A stretch of DNA of 64,000 bases from positions 1,116,001-1,180,000 of the forward strand of contig NZ_CP104965.1 in assembly GCF_025452235.1 (NCBI RefSeq). The letters run 5' to 3'. Positions within the stretch are counted from its first letter, which is position 1; every line of letters begins with the position of its first letter. Under the pieces are notes generated by a model. That model was given only the letters and a program-made list of their open reading frames with translations. It did not search any database and was not told the DNA's origin. Made by a program: the position numbers and the translations under genes. This DNA is from Devosia neptuniae. Lineage in GTDB: Bacteria; Pseudomonadota; Alphaproteobacteria; Rhizobiales; Devosiaceae. Positions 6,465 through 15,529 of the stretch are shown here, one piece after another.

Positions 6465-9400
6465 TCACCTTGAGTCAGGCAGCTTGATGCGCACGATCAG
6501 CCCGGCCGGGTCGAAGATGGTCTCGACCGTACCACCATGGCGATAGCCGATCTCGCCTTCGAGCAGCGAGAGCCCGAAGCCGGTGGCAGAGGGCGGACTC
6601 ACTGCGGGGCCCTCATGTTCCTGCCATTCGATGAACAGATCAGGGCCGGTCTTGTTCCAACTGACGCTGACTGTGCCATTGGGCATGGTCAGGGCGCCAT
6701 ATTTGGCGGCATTGGTCGCCAGTTCATGCAGAACCATGCCGAGCGAAAGCGCCTGCTGGGCGTTCAACCGCACATCCGGACCGCTGCTAGTGAAATGCTC
6801 CTGGCCGAAATGCTCGGTCTCGTCGCGCAGGATATCCGCCAAGGCTACCTCGGACCACTTGACCCGCGACAGCGCACTATAGGCGCGCGCCATGGCGCGC
6901 AGGCGGCCCACCAGCGCATCATGGGCCGGGTGATCGGGTGCGCCATCCAGCGTGCTGTTGACGATGCTAATGACCACCGCCAGCATATTCTTGACCCGGT
7001 GATTGAGTTCGGAAATCAGCACCTGCTGGTGTTCTTCCGCCTCTGCCAGCGTCGTCACATCGGTCAGCGAAACCACCACGCCCTGAATAGTCTTGGCCTC
7101 TTCGCGATAGGGCATGAGCCGCACGAGATAGTGGCGCCGCTCGCCATCGCGCGGCAGCTGGTGTTCGATGAGTTTGCCGGTGGCGAAAACCTGTTCGATA
7201 TGGGCCTTGAGATCAGGATACTCGAGGCGATTGGCCAGGTCGGTCAGCGGCCGGCCGACATCGCTGACGCGCAGGTTGAAAAAGGCCGAGGCCGCGGGGG
7301 TGAAATTGCGGATCACCAGATTGCGGTCGAGAAAGACCGTGGCGATCTGCGCGCTTTCGAACAGGTTCTTGAGGTCGTTATTGGCCCGGTCCAGTTCCTC
7401 CACCTTGCCGATCAATTCGGTATTGATGGTGTTGAGCTCCTCATTGAGGGACTGCATTTCCTCCTTGGAGGCTTCCAGTTCCTCATTGGTGGACTGCGCC
7501 TCCTCGTTGACCGAAACGAGTTCTTCGTTGGACGACTTCAGTTCCTCAACTGCTGTTTCATATTCCTCGATGGTCGATTGCAGCCGCTCCCGGGTGTCAC
7601 GTAATTCGCGATCCAGATCGAGCAGACCATCGACGCCCTGGCTCGCCACGTCGGTGTCCGATCTCGTGCGCGCCGGGCCGGTGACGTTGAACAGCACGAG
7701 ATAAAGCGGCTCGCCATTGCCGCGCTCGAGCATCGGCTCGACCGTTATGGTGACCAATTGCACCCGGCCCGCGTCGTCGTCGAGCGGTAGATCGGGCTTG
7801 ATCACGGCGCGTTGGGCTTCCACCGCCTCGCGCAGGGCCGAGCGCAACTCGAGCCGCAGGTCGCGGCGCGCCATGGTCAGCAACTGACGGCTGGGCGCGC
7901 CGGGCGAGGGTTCGAGGAAGCGCCCGGTTCGCGCGGAGTAATAGACCACGTCGCCATCACCATTGACCACGACATGGGGCGGGGCGAACCGTTCCAGCAC
8001 CTGGGCTTCGACCGCCTGGCGCAGGGGATAAGTGGCCTGCGCCGGCCGTTCCCGCCCGCCCGGAAACAGGCCGGTCCGGCTCTCACCGACCAGGCTGAGC
8101 AGGCGCGGCGCCGGCTGGACATGTTCGCGCGCCTGAAAAATGCGCTGCTTCTTGTCGATCAGCGCGAACAGGTCGCCATGCTGGCCAATACCTTCGGAGG
8201 TGCCGAGGAACAGATAGCCGCCAGGGCGCAGGGAATAGTGAAAGGTCGGGATGACGCGGCTTTGGATATCCGGGCCGAAATAGATCAGCAGGTTGCGGCA
8301 GGACACCAGATCCATGCGCGAGAACGGGGGGTCCCGGATGACGCTGTGCGGGGAGAAGATACACAGCTCCCGCACGTCATTACTGAGCACGTAGCTGGCG
8401 CCATCGAGGTGGAAGAAGCGCTGCCGGCGCTCCGGTGACAGGCCGCCCAGCAAGGCTTCTGGATAGCGCGCCAGCCGGGCCACCGACAGGGCCGCCTCGT
8501 CGATATCGGTGGCGAAGATTTGCACCCGCGGCGGCGGCGAGGATATCTTGTCCATATACTCGCGCATCAGGATGCCGATGGAGAATACTTCCTCCCCGGT
8601 CGCGCAACCGGGCACCCAGACGCGGATGGTGTCGCCGGCCGTCTTGCCTTCGAACAAGCGCGGAATGACGGTTTGTTCCAGCAGCTTGAACGCATCGGCG
8701 TCGCGGAAAAAATTGGTGACGTTGATCAAAAGATCGCGGAACAGGTTCATCACCTCGGGCGCTTCGCGTTTGAGCAACTCCACGTAGCCTTCGAGCGACG
8801 TCAATTGGCGCACCTGCATGCGACGGCGGACGCGGCGCAGGAAGGTCTTGGATTTGTAGCCGGAAAAATCATGCCCGGAATGGCTGCGCAGCACAGCGTA
8901 AATCTCGGCCTTGGCCCGCTCGATGGCGCCTTCCTGCTGCTCGCCTTCATGCAGGGTCAAGTTTTCGAGCACATCGAAGCTGGCGGCATAGTCGATCAGC
9001 TTTTGGCCCATTTCATCGGCCTTGGCCTCGATATCGATGAGCCCGCTGGAAATGGCGCTTTGCGGCATGGAGGGCGTGGTGGGACCATATTGGTCCGCAG
9101 TCTGCGCTACGGTCAAACCGCCGCGCTCCTTGATCGCCTTGACGCCCAGCGTGCCATCGCCATCGCCGCCGGACAGCACTATCCCGATGGCATATTCCCC
9201 ATATTGGGTGGCCAGCGAAGCAAAAAAGATATCGATCGGCTTGCGCTCGCGATGCACCGGATCGGGTTCGCGCAGGCGCAGCAGCCCATCATCGATAGTC
9301 ACGATGCCGTTGGGCGGCATGACATAGACCGTGTCGGGTTCGACTAAAGCATCCTGCTCCACCACCCGCACCGGCATGGCGGTAAAGCGGGCGATGACTT

Positions 9401-9557
9401 CGTGCAGCAAGCTCTCGTGCTCAGGGTTGAGGTGGGTGACCACCACAAAGGCCATGCCGCACCGATCCGGCAGACCCTTGAAGAAACCCTCCATGGCGGC
9501 AATGCCGCCGGCCGACGCACCGATGCCGACAACAGGAAACTTCTGGGCATCGGTCAT
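6465..9557 (-). CDS. CheB-CheR-PAS-HWE/HisKA_2 hybrid sensor histidine kinase
   Basis: A protein of about 1,030 residues with domains in order: CheB methylesterase (about 5-190; Ser in GIGASAGG, His in VTHLNPEHES, Asp in LSGGDGDGT), CheR methyltransferase (about 225-480; VPGCATGEEVFS SAM-binding motif), a Glu-rich coiled coil (about 640-740), PAS (about 745-850) and a C-terminal kinase. The kinase has the HisKA_2/HWE phosphoacceptor box ELNHRVKNMLAVV and the ATP-binding HELATNAAKYGAL. No receiver domain is fused, so phosphate must pass to a separate receiver. ATG 9557 has AGGA at good spacing; ATG 9587 and GTG 9590 are alternatives. The first of a minus-strand series with two receivers and a Crp/Fnr regulator. 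No membrane segment is evident, so it is probably cytoplasmic. Confidence 0.92.
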   Translation of the reverse strand: MTDAQKFPVVGIGASAGGIAAMEGFFKGLPDRCGMAFVVVTHLNPEHESLLHEVIARFTAMPVRVVEQDALVEPDTVYVMPPNGIVTIDDGLLRLREPDPVHRERKPIDIFFASLATQYGEYAIGIVLSGGDGDGTLGVKAIKERGGLTVAQTADQYGPTTPSMPQSAISSGLIDIEAKADEMGQKLIDYAASFDVLENLTLHEGEQQEGAIERAKAEIYAVLRSHSGHDFSGYKSKTFLRRVRRRMQVRQLTSLEGYVELLKREAPEVMNLFRDLLINVTNFFRDADAFKLLEQTVIPRLFEGKTAGDTIRVWVPGCATGEEVFSIGILMREYMDKISSPPPRVQIFATDIDEAALSVARLARYPEALLGGLSPERRQRFFHLDGASYVLSNDVRELCIFSPHSVIRDPPFSRMDLVSCRNLLIYFGPDIQSRVIPTFHYSLRPGGYLFLGTSEGIGQHGDLFALIDKKQRIFQAREHVQPAPRLLSLVGESRTGLFPGGRERPAQATYPLRQAVEAQVLERFAPPHVVVNGDGDVVYYSARTGRFLEPSPGAPSRQLLTMARRDLRLELRSALREAVEAQRAVIKPDLPLDDDAGRVQLVTITVEPMLERGNGEPLYLVLFNVTGPARTRSDTDVASQGVDGLLDLDRELRDTRERLQSTIEEYETAVEELKSSNEELVSVNEEAQSTNEELEASKEEMQSLNEELNTINTELIGKVEELDRANNDLKNLFESAQIATVFLDRNLVIRNFTPAASAFFNLRVSDVGRPLTDLANRLEYPDLKAHIEQVFATGKLIEHQLPRDGERRHYLVRLMPYREEAKTIQGVVVSLTDVTTLAEAEEHQQVLISELNHRVKNMLAVVISIVNSTLDGAPDHPAHDALVGRLRAMARAYSALSRVKWSEVALADILRDETEHFGQEHFTSSGPDVRLNAQQALSLGMVLHELATNAAKYGALTMPNGTVSVSWNKTGPDLFIEWQEHEGPAVSPPSATGFGLSLLEGEIGYRHGGTVETIFDPAGLIVRIKLPDSR

Positions 9558-9673
9558 CGGGCTATCCTGCTGGGTCTCTTCGTTCATCACCTCATTACGC
9601 TACACGAGGCAAACCGCCGACGCGACTGCCGCGCGCATTTTGCCATCGACAAACCGACATACGGGTTAGAAAT

Positions 9674-9698
9674 CCGGCGCGGTCGCTGGCCGCGCCGG
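9674..9698 (-). terminator. Hairpin after the DUF4142 gene
   Basis: Arms CCGGCGCGG (9674-9682) and CCGCGCCGG (9690-9698) make a perfect 9-bp stem just past the DUF4142 stop on the minus strand, followed by ATTTCT. The T tract is short, so termination may be partial. Confidence 0.5.
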
Positions 9699-9705
9699 CT
9701 GTAGC

Positions 9706-10230
9706 TTATTGCGCCGCCATGGCGTCGATTTCCTGCTTATGCTGTTGCAGCGTGGGGAGGGTATTGGCCGCGAAGACCTTGAGCGCGGAATCCGCACCGC
9801 TGGTGGAAAAGCCCTCGAACAGCGCCACCGCCTCGTCATGCGCCGCGACCTGGGCAGCAATGTAAGCCTGATCAAACGCCTCGCCCTCGAGGCCCGAAAG
9901 CTCATCCAACTTGCTTTGATGGGCCGGCTGCAAGCCCGGCGCCGGACTGATGCTGTCGGATTGGGCGGCCGCATTCATGTCCTCGGCGGCTTTGCCATGA
10001 TCGTCTATCATGTGCTGGGCGAAGGCCTTCACTTCGTCGCTGCTGGATTTTTCCAGCGCCAGGCGGCTCGTTTCGATCTCCAGCATGTTCGAAGATGCGG
10101 CCATGTCGGCAAATTGCTGCGGATCGGTGATCGCCGCAGGAGCGGTCGCGGCTGGTGCGGCGGGCGCGGTCTGCGCATAGGCGGCGGTGGTCCCCAGCAG
10201 GGAAGCCGTCAGAAACAGGGCCTTGAGCAT
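9706..10230 (-). CDS. DUF4142 exported protein
   Basis: A 174-residue exported protein: a signal peptide MLKALFLTASLLGTTAAYA (cleavage near residue 20), an alanine/proline linker and a DUF4142 helical bundle containing AFAQHMIDDH, the usual family phrase. DUF4142 proteins are ferritin-like periplasmic proteins of unknown biochemical role, often induced by stress. AGAGGAG precedes the ATG. It stands alone between the signalling island and the glycoconjugate locus, with a hairpin after its stop. Confidence 0.85.
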   Translation of the reverse strand: MLKALFLTASLLGTTAAYAQTAPAAPAATAPAAITDPQQFADMAASSNMLEIETSRLALEKSSSDEVKAFAQHMIDDHGKAAEDMNAAAQSDSISPAPGLQPAHQSKLDELSGLEGEAFDQAYIAAQVAAHDEAVALFEGFSTSGADSALKVFAANTLPTLQQHKQEIDAMAAQ

Positions 10231-10309
10231 TTTGTTCTCCTCTGGAAAGCAGGAAAAGCCGGATCACGGGGCAACAGTTCCGGCCGCTAATGTGGGTTAA
10301 GGGCGAACT

Positions 10310-12052
10310 TTAGTCAGGAGTTTGCCATTGCAGCGCCCGGCGGGCCTGCGCCTCGTAGCGGACGATGAGCGGCTTGATACGGCGCTGCTCATCTTCGCCG
10401 TTGCGGGCAAGCGCCATGGTCCATAGACCGATCTGGAATGCCAGATAGCATAGTCGATTGGCGGCGAGGAATTCTGCGCTGAGCGGGCGGCCGATGCGGG
10501 CGGCGAGGGCATCTGCCAGTGCCGCGCATTGCGCTGCCGATAGATCCAGCTCCACCCCGGCGGCGGCGAGGTCCCAGGCGATATCCTGGCAGCCGAGGAG
10601 GTCGTGGCTGGCGTGGTGGTCGAGCCCATCGAGCTTGGACCAGCCGTCCGGGCCGTGCACCCATTCCCAAGCATGCAGGCGATTGTCGGTTTGGCAGGGC
10701 ACGGGGGCGAAACGGCCGGGATCGCCAAGGGCGGTGCGAACGGCATCGGCGGCGGCCTCACCCCAGTGCTCCCCGAAATTATGGATCGCCATGGAGAACA
10801 GCGTGGGCAGACTGGCGCCGGGGCTGTCTGCTGGCCGGCCGGCCCGGAATGCCAGATAGTCCAACACGCGGTCCATGGACGGCACCGACGTCGTGGGCTG
10901 CGCTTCCAGCCAAGGGGTGATCAGAAAGCCATGACATAGTCCTGCCGGCGCCGGGGCGAAACCGGCCTGGGCCAGTTCGTCCGCCAGCTTTAGTTTGGCC
11001 TGCCCGCTGGAGCCGACCCCGACGAATTTTGCCAGCCAGCGCCGGCCATTAGCCATTGCCAGGAATTTGCGTTTTTCCATAGCCGGATCGGCCGGCGGCC
11101 AGAGTTCCAGCGGTTCGGCGCGCAAAGTCCGCCATGTCCCTCCGGACAGATCCCGCAACGGCGCCTGCAATGGACCTACGATGGTGGCGAGCCAGTTTTC
11201 CAGTCGGTGCTCGGGGTGGGGAGCATTGAAGACCAGTTGATCGAACGAAACGTAGTGTTTGCGCGCCCGGGCCCAGCGCTGCCGGTGTTCATCACGGGCC
11301 GCAGAGCCAAGCGCACCATCATGGCTGGGGAAAAAATGGATGCGCTGTTCGGCAATGCCATGTTCGACCAGCCAGTCGGCGACACCATTGAAGGAGCTGC
11401 CGGACAGGCCGGGGCCCTCATCGACGATTGCGTAATCGCCCCTGCCCGCCAGGAGCCGTTTGGCCAGGCTTGGCCGAATGGCGAGGTGGCGATCGAAGGG
11501 ATGGCCGGTGGGCCGGACGCTAAAAATTTCACGCGCACCAAGCGTCGCCGCCACCATAGCCGCCAGCCCTACCCCTATGCTGCGAATGCCGATGACGGTG
11601 GTGTCCGGACGCAATCCAGATTGCCGCGCCGCCGCACTAAAGGCCTCCGGGTAGAGTGCATAGAAGGCATAGCCTTCGGCCTGTTTGGTGCGGATCGTAC
11701 CGGCGCCGGACAGCAGGTCCAACGCGGTGCCGTCTGGCAGCGAATGCATATTGGTGAAGCCACTATCCCACGATTCCAGCACCATCTGCGCCAGACCGAG
11801 AAGCAGCGCGGCGCCTATCTGCCGAGATTGACTGATCTCGTCGGCAGCTAGGGCGGCGAATTCGGCGTCGGCCATGCCCTGCACCAGTTCGCTGGCACGA
11901 ATGAAAGCCGCAACCAAGGCCTGATGCCGTTCCAGCCCGGCCGGCATGGCCGCATAGGCTGCAAGCCGAGCGCGAATGTCGGCAACCAGCGCTCCGGCGT
12001 TCTCGCTCCGCTCGCTATCGCCATAAACCAACATGGATTCCGTCCCGCTCAA
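10310..12052 (-). CDS. Phosphoribosyltransferase-like / kinase-like fusion protein
   Basis: A 580-residue protein that I read as two joined domains. Residues about 100-270 resemble a type I phosphoribosyltransferase: [19 protein letters not shown], then [20 protein letters not shown] at the place of the PRPP loop, with [10 protein letters not shown] replacing the usual acidic DDxxxTGxT. Residues about 330-570 resemble an aminoglycoside-phosphotransferase/choline-kinase fold, with RRWLAKFVG (possible ATP Lys), LHAWEWV and [19 protein letters not shown] at the catalytic end; the canonical HGD is not obvious. It is divergent from the inositol-phosphate synthase gene with only 69 bases between starts, which suggests a shared regulatory region and a linked pathway. 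Activity is unknown. Confidence 0.6.
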   Translation of the reverse strand: MSGTESMLVYGDSERSENAGALVADIRARLAAYAAMPAGLERHQALVAAFIRASELVQGMADAEFAALAADEISQSRQIGAALLLGLAQMVLESWDSGFTNMHSLPDGTALDLLSGAGTIRTKQAEGYAFYALYPEAFSAAARQSGLRPDTTVIGIRSIGVGLAAMVAATLGAREIFSVRPTGHPFDRHLAIRPSLAKRLLAGRGDYAIVDEGPGLSGSSFNGVADWLVEHGIAEQRIHFFPSHDGALGSAARDEHRQRWARARKHYVSFDQLVFNAPHPEHRLENWLATIVGPLQAPLRDLSGGTWRTLRAEPLELWPPADPAMEKRKFLAMANGRRWLAKFVGVGSSGQAKLKLADELAQAGFAPAPAGLCHGFLITPWLEAQPTTSVPSMDRVLDYLAFRAGRPADSPGASLPTLFSMAIHNFGEHWGEAAADAVRTALGDPGRFAPVPCQTDNRLHAWEWVHGPDGWSKLDGLDHHASHDLLGCQDIAWDLAAAGVELDLSAAQCAALADALAARIGRPLSAEFLAANRLCYLAFQIGLWTMALARNGEDEQRRIKPLIVRYEAQARRALQWQTPD

Positions 12053-12121
12053 TGTGTGCGCAGGAACAAAGCTTGGCAGGTGCCGTTGGCCTCATCAGCA
12101 AGGTTTGAGCGGAGCATGGCA

Positions 12122-13225
12122 ATGACAGGACGGAAAGTGCGCATCGGGGTGGTCGGCGTGGGAAACTGCGCATCTTCGCTGGTTCAAGGCCTGACCTATT
12201 ACCGTGATGCCGACGGCAATGAACCCGTGCCCGGGTTGATGCATGTTAATCTGGGCGGCTATCATGTTTCCGACATTGAAGTTGTCGCCGCTTTCGATAT
12301 TGCCAGCACCAAGGTCGGCCGCGACGTGGCCGAGGCGATCTATGCCGCGCCCAACAATACCAAACGCTTCGCCGATGTGCCGCCCACCGGGGTGATCGTG
12401 CAGCGCGGCAATACGCTTGATGGCATCGGCAAGTACCTCAAAGACGAAATCACGGAGGCCGATGCGCCAGTAGCCGATGTGGCAGCCGAATTGCGCGATG
12501 CGGAAGTGGATGTGCTGGTTTCCTACCTGCCCGTCGGCTCGGAAATGGCTAGCCAGTTTTACGCCGAAGAGGCGCTCAAGGCCGGTTGCGGCTTCGTCAA
12601 TTGCATCCCCGCCTTCATCGCCTCCAAGCCGGAATGGGAGCAGCGCTTTGCTGCCGCCGGCCTGCCGATCGTGGGCGACGACATCAAGAGCCAGGTGGGT
12701 GCCACCATCATCCACCGCATGCTGGCCAATCTGTTCCGCGACCGTGGCGTGCGGCTCGACCACACCTACCAACTCAATTTCGGCGGCAATACCGACTTCC
12801 TCAACATGCTGGAGCGCGAGCGGCTGCAATCCAAGAAGATCAGCAAGACCCAGGCGGTCACCAGCCAATTCGATGTGCCGCTGCCGGCCGATGATGTGCA
12901 TGTTGGCCCCAGCGATCATGTGCCGTGGCTGACCGACCGCAAATGGGCCTATATCCGGCTCGAGGGCACGACCTTCGGCGGCGTGCCGCTCAATGCCGAG
13001 CTCAAGCTCGAGGTCTGGGATTCGCCCAATTCGGCCGGCGTGGTGATCGATGCGGTGCGCTGTGCCAAGCTGGCGCTGGACCGTGGCATTGGCGGCGCGC
13101 TGGTCGGGCCCTCGAGCTATTTCATGAAATCGCCGCCCCGCCAGTTTACCGATGACGAGGCCCGCCGGCGCACCGAGGATTTCATTGCCGGGGCGGACGA
13201 ACCCTTGCTCGGAGCCGCCGAGTGA
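12122..13225 (+). CDS. ino1: Inositol-3-phosphate synthase
   Basis: A 367-residue myo-inositol-phosphate synthase of the short prokaryotic type, which converts glucose 6-phosphate to 1L-myo-inositol 1(3)-phosphate with NAD. The N-terminal dinucleotide fold is [18 protein letters not shown]. The family core [10 protein letters not shown] and the catalytic region [20 protein letters not shown] with [12 protein letters not shown] are intact, as is the [16 protein letters not shown] end. ATG 12122 is chosen because GGAG lies 7 bases upstream; ATG 12116 is an alternative. The stop overlaps the next gene (GTGA). It is the only visible source of inositol in the locus. The gene symbol is by homology. 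Confidence 0.93.
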   Translation: MTGRKVRIGVVGVGNCASSLVQGLTYYRDADGNEPVPGLMHVNLGGYHVSDIEVVAAFDIASTKVGRDVAEAIYAAPNNTKRFADVPPTGVIVQRGNTLDGIGKYLKDEITEADAPVADVAAELRDAEVDVLVSYLPVGSEMASQFYAEEALKAGCGFVNCIPAFIASKPEWEQRFAAAGLPIVGDDIKSQVGATIIHRMLANLFRDRGVRLDHTYQLNFGGNTDFLNMLERERLQSKKISKTQAVTSQFDVPLPADDVHVGPSDHVPWLTDRKWAYIRLEGTTFGGVPLNAELKLEVWDSPNSAGVVIDAVRCAKLALDRGIGGALVGPSSYFMKSPPRQFTDDEARRRTEDFIAGADEPLLGAAE

Positions 13226-13821
13226 CCAGCACGATCTATCTGCTGCGTCACGCCGCCCATGACCAGGTGGCCAATTATCTGGCCGGCCGCGCACCGGGTG
13301 TGCAGCTCGGGCCCGACGGATTGGCGCAGGCCGAGCGGTTGGGTACGCGGCTGGCGCGGGAGCCCTTCGACGCGCTCTTTGCCAGCCCGCGCGAGCGCGC
13401 CCAGCAGACCGCTGCCGCCGTGGCAGCAGCGCGGGGCAATTTGCCAATCGAGACGGTGGAAGCGCTGGACGAGGTTAATTTCGGCTCCTGGTCGGGCTGC
13501 ACCTTTACCGAACTGGGCAAGCGCGAAGACTGGCGCCGCTGGAACGCCTTGCGCAGCATGGCCGAGACGCCAGCCGGGGAAACCATGCTGGATGTGCAGC
13601 GCCGCGCCATCGGTTTTATCCGGCACATCACCACCCGCCCCGGCGATGCCCGCTTGGCGCTGGTGAGCCATGCCGACGTGATCCGCGCCATTGTCGGCCA
13701 CGTACTTGGCCTGCCCATCGATGCCTGGCAGCGCTTCGATATTGCGCCCGCCTCGATCACCACACTGGCGATCGGCGAATGGGGCGCCAAGCTTTTGACG
13801 CTCAACGAAATCACCCCGTGA
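13222..13821 (+). CDS. Histidine phosphatase family protein
   Basis: A 199-residue phosphatase of the phosphoglycerate-mutase-like superfamily. The nucleophile is in [10 protein letters not shown], the second phosphate-binding Arg in [14 protein letters not shown] and the second catalytic His in [15 protein letters not shown]. The GTG start overlaps the stop of the inositol-phosphate synthase gene. This tight coupling suggests that it removes phosphate from the inositol phosphate made by the preceding enzyme, or from a sugar phosphate later in the pathway. That role is inferred; no inositol monophosphatase-family gene is present in the operon. Confidence 0.88.
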   Translation: MTSTIYLLRHAAHDQVANYLAGRAPGVQLGPDGLAQAERLGTRLAREPFDALFASPRERAQQTAAAVAAARGNLPIETVEALDEVNFGSWSGCTFTELGKREDWRRWNALRSMAETPAGETMLDVQRRAIGFIRHITTRPGDARLALVSHADVIRAIVGHVLGLPIDAWQRFDIAPASITTLAIGEWGAKLLTLNEITP

Positions 13822-13838
13822 TCCCGAAAGGCAATTCC

Positions 13839-14597
13839 ATGACACTGTCCGCTGCCGAAATACGCCAGCAGGTCGAGGCGCTTGGCCCATGGTTCCACAA
13901 TATCGAGCTGGGTGGTGTGCGCACCGCCCCCGAGCATTTCCTGGGCGATTACCCCAACATGAAGTGGCAGAAATTCGCCCATGCCATTCCGGCTGACCTG
14001 AGCGGCAAGAGCGTGCTCGATATCGGCTGCAATGCCGGGTTCTATTCGATCGAAATGAAAAAGCGCGGTGCCGAAAGGGTGCTGGGCGTGGACTTTGACG
14101 ATGTCTATCTGGAGCAGGCGCGCTTTGCCGCCCAGGTGGCCGAAGCTGACATCGAATTCCGCAAGCTGTCGGTCTACGATGTCGGGGCGCTGGGCGAAAA
14201 ATTCGACGTCGTGATCTTCATGGGCGTGCTGTATCACCTGCGCCATCCGCTACTGGCGCTGGACCTGATCCGCGAGCATGTCGCGGGTGACCTGCTGGTG
14301 TTCCAGTCCATGCAACGCGGCAGTTCCGAGATCTTGCCGCTGGCGGAAAACTATCCGTTTTCGGATGCGGCGCTGTTCGACGAGCCGGGCTTTCCCAAGC
14401 TGCATTTCATCGAAAACCGCTATGCCGACGATCCCACCAATTGGTTTGTGCCCAACGCGGCCTGCGCCGAAGCCATGCTGCGCAGTGCCGGTTTCGAGAT
14501 CACCGCGCATCCCGAAGCCGAGGTCTATATCTGCCGCACGACGGAGCGGCCGGCCCAGGCGTTTCCAATTTATCCAAGCCAGGGAGGCCGGGCATGA
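13839..14597 (+). CDS. SAM-dependent methyltransferase (CmoB-like)
   Basis: A 252-residue methyltransferase. The SAM-binding motif is SVLDIGCNAGFYSIEM (residues about 62-78), with VDFDDVYLEQAR for motif II and VIFMGVLYHLRHP for motif IV, an order typical of the CmoB-like/Methyltransf group. ATG 13839 is preceded by AAAGG; the open frame further up has no support. The start lies 17 bases after the phosphatase stop, and its stop overlaps the glycosidase-like gene (ATGA). Probably methylates a sugar, cyclitol or lipid-linked precursor made by this locus rather than tRNA, judging from context alone. Confidence 0.85.
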   Translation: MTLSAAEIRQQVEALGPWFHNIELGGVRTAPEHFLGDYPNMKWQKFAHAIPADLSGKSVLDIGCNAGFYSIEMKKRGAERVLGVDFDDVYLEQARFAAQVAEADIEFRKLSVYDVGALGEKFDVVIFMGVLYHLRHPLLALDLIREHVAGDLLVFQSMQRGSSEILPLAENYPFSDAALFDEPGFPKLHFIENRYADDPTNWFVPNAACAEAMLRSAGFEITAHPEAEVYICRTTERPAQAFPIYPSQGGRA

Positions 14598-15529
14598 TCG
14601 AAGCGGCAATGATCTGGAACGAGCCCAACAACAAATCGCATTGGGACCCTGAAATCGACCCGGACTGGATGCGCTTCGGCCAGATGGTCAACCTGGCCGC
14701 CGAGGCGATTGCCGAGGCCAATCCGGGCGTGACGCGCGTGCTGGGCGGCATTTCCCCGATCGATCCCGGCTTTATGACCCGGATGAAGAGTTATGGCGTG
14801 CTGGACCGCGTCAATGCGGTGGCGGTGCATGGCTTTCCGCTCGACTGGAATTTGTGGCAGATTCACGATTGGCCGCAAAAGCTGGAGGAAATCCGCGGCG
14901 TGACCGATTTACCGATCTGGGTGAGCGAGGTGGGTGTCTCCACTTTCGGCGCCGAGGAGGTGCAAGTGTGGGGGCTCAGGCGCACGGCCGAATTGCTCAG
15001 AGGCAATGCCGCCCGCATCCAGTGGTACAGCCTTTACGACCTGCCGCGCGAATGGGAGGCGACCACCCGCCATCGCGAGGCCGAGGGCTCCTCCTATTAC
15101 CGGCACTTCTACATGGGGCTGTTGCGCGAGGACGGCACGCCCAAGCCGGCGCTGGAGGAATTTGCCAGGCACGTACCGGAAATGGGCCTCGTGCAATGGT
15201 TTCACTACCAGGATCATCGGCTCGACGATGCGGTGGCCTGGATGAAGCGGTTGGGCGTGACGCATCTGCGCACGGGCCTGTCTTGGGCCGACAGTTTCCG
15301 GCCGGACGCGCTGGATTGGTTCGACCGGCAAATGCAGGCGCTCGAAGACTTCGACGTCACGGTGACATTCTGCTTCACGCCGGAACATCGCGGCGTCGCC
15401 CCGCACCATACCAGCGCGCCGCAAGTGCCCGAGGAATTTGCGGCTTTCTGCGCGCAGATGATCGAGCGCTATGCCCCGGCAACGGCCGTTCGGACATCCC
15501 CGCCGGTCGAGACGGGACTGCGGCTCTAG
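14594..15529 (+). CDS. Clan GH-A glycosidase-like protein with permuted barrel halves
   Basis: A 311-residue protein related to clan GH-A glycosidases such as GH39 beta-xylosidases. The acid/base motif WNEPN is at residues 8-12 (Glu10), directly at the N-terminus, and the nucleophile-like Glu112 is in PIWVSEVGVSTFG. The pieces that normally precede WNEPN appear at the C-terminus: GVTHLRTGLSW (221-231), DVTVTFCFTPEH (254-265) and the helix EFAAFCAQMIERYA (281-294). The start is firm: GGGAGG is 6 bases upstream of ATG 14594, which overlaps the methyltransferase stop. It may trim or transfer a glycosyl residue, possibly xylose given the UDP-xylose synthase in the locus. A chimera of two truncated barrels is the alternative explanation. 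The stop overlaps the convergent FrhB-like gene by 4 bases. Confidence 0.7.
   Translation: MIEAAMIWNEPNNKSHWDPEIDPDWMRFGQMVNLAAEAIAEANPGVTRVLGGISPIDPGFMTRMKSYGVLDRVNAVAVHGFPLDWNLWQIHDWPQKLEEIRGVTDLPIWVSEVGVSTFGAEEVQVWGLRRTAELLRGNAARIQWYSLYDLPREWEATTRHREAEGSSYYRHFYMGLLREDGTPKPALEEFARHVPEMGLVQWFHYQDHRLDDAVAWMKRLGVTHLRTGLSWADSFRPDALDWFDRQMQALEDFDVTVTFCFTPEHRGVAPHHTSAPQVPEEFAAFCAQMIERYAPATAVRTSPPVETGLRL

Noticed and set aside
12095..13447. A 450-codon minus-strand frame opposite inositol-phosphate synthase
   Set aside because: Shadow frame; the plus-strand gene has clear family motifs.
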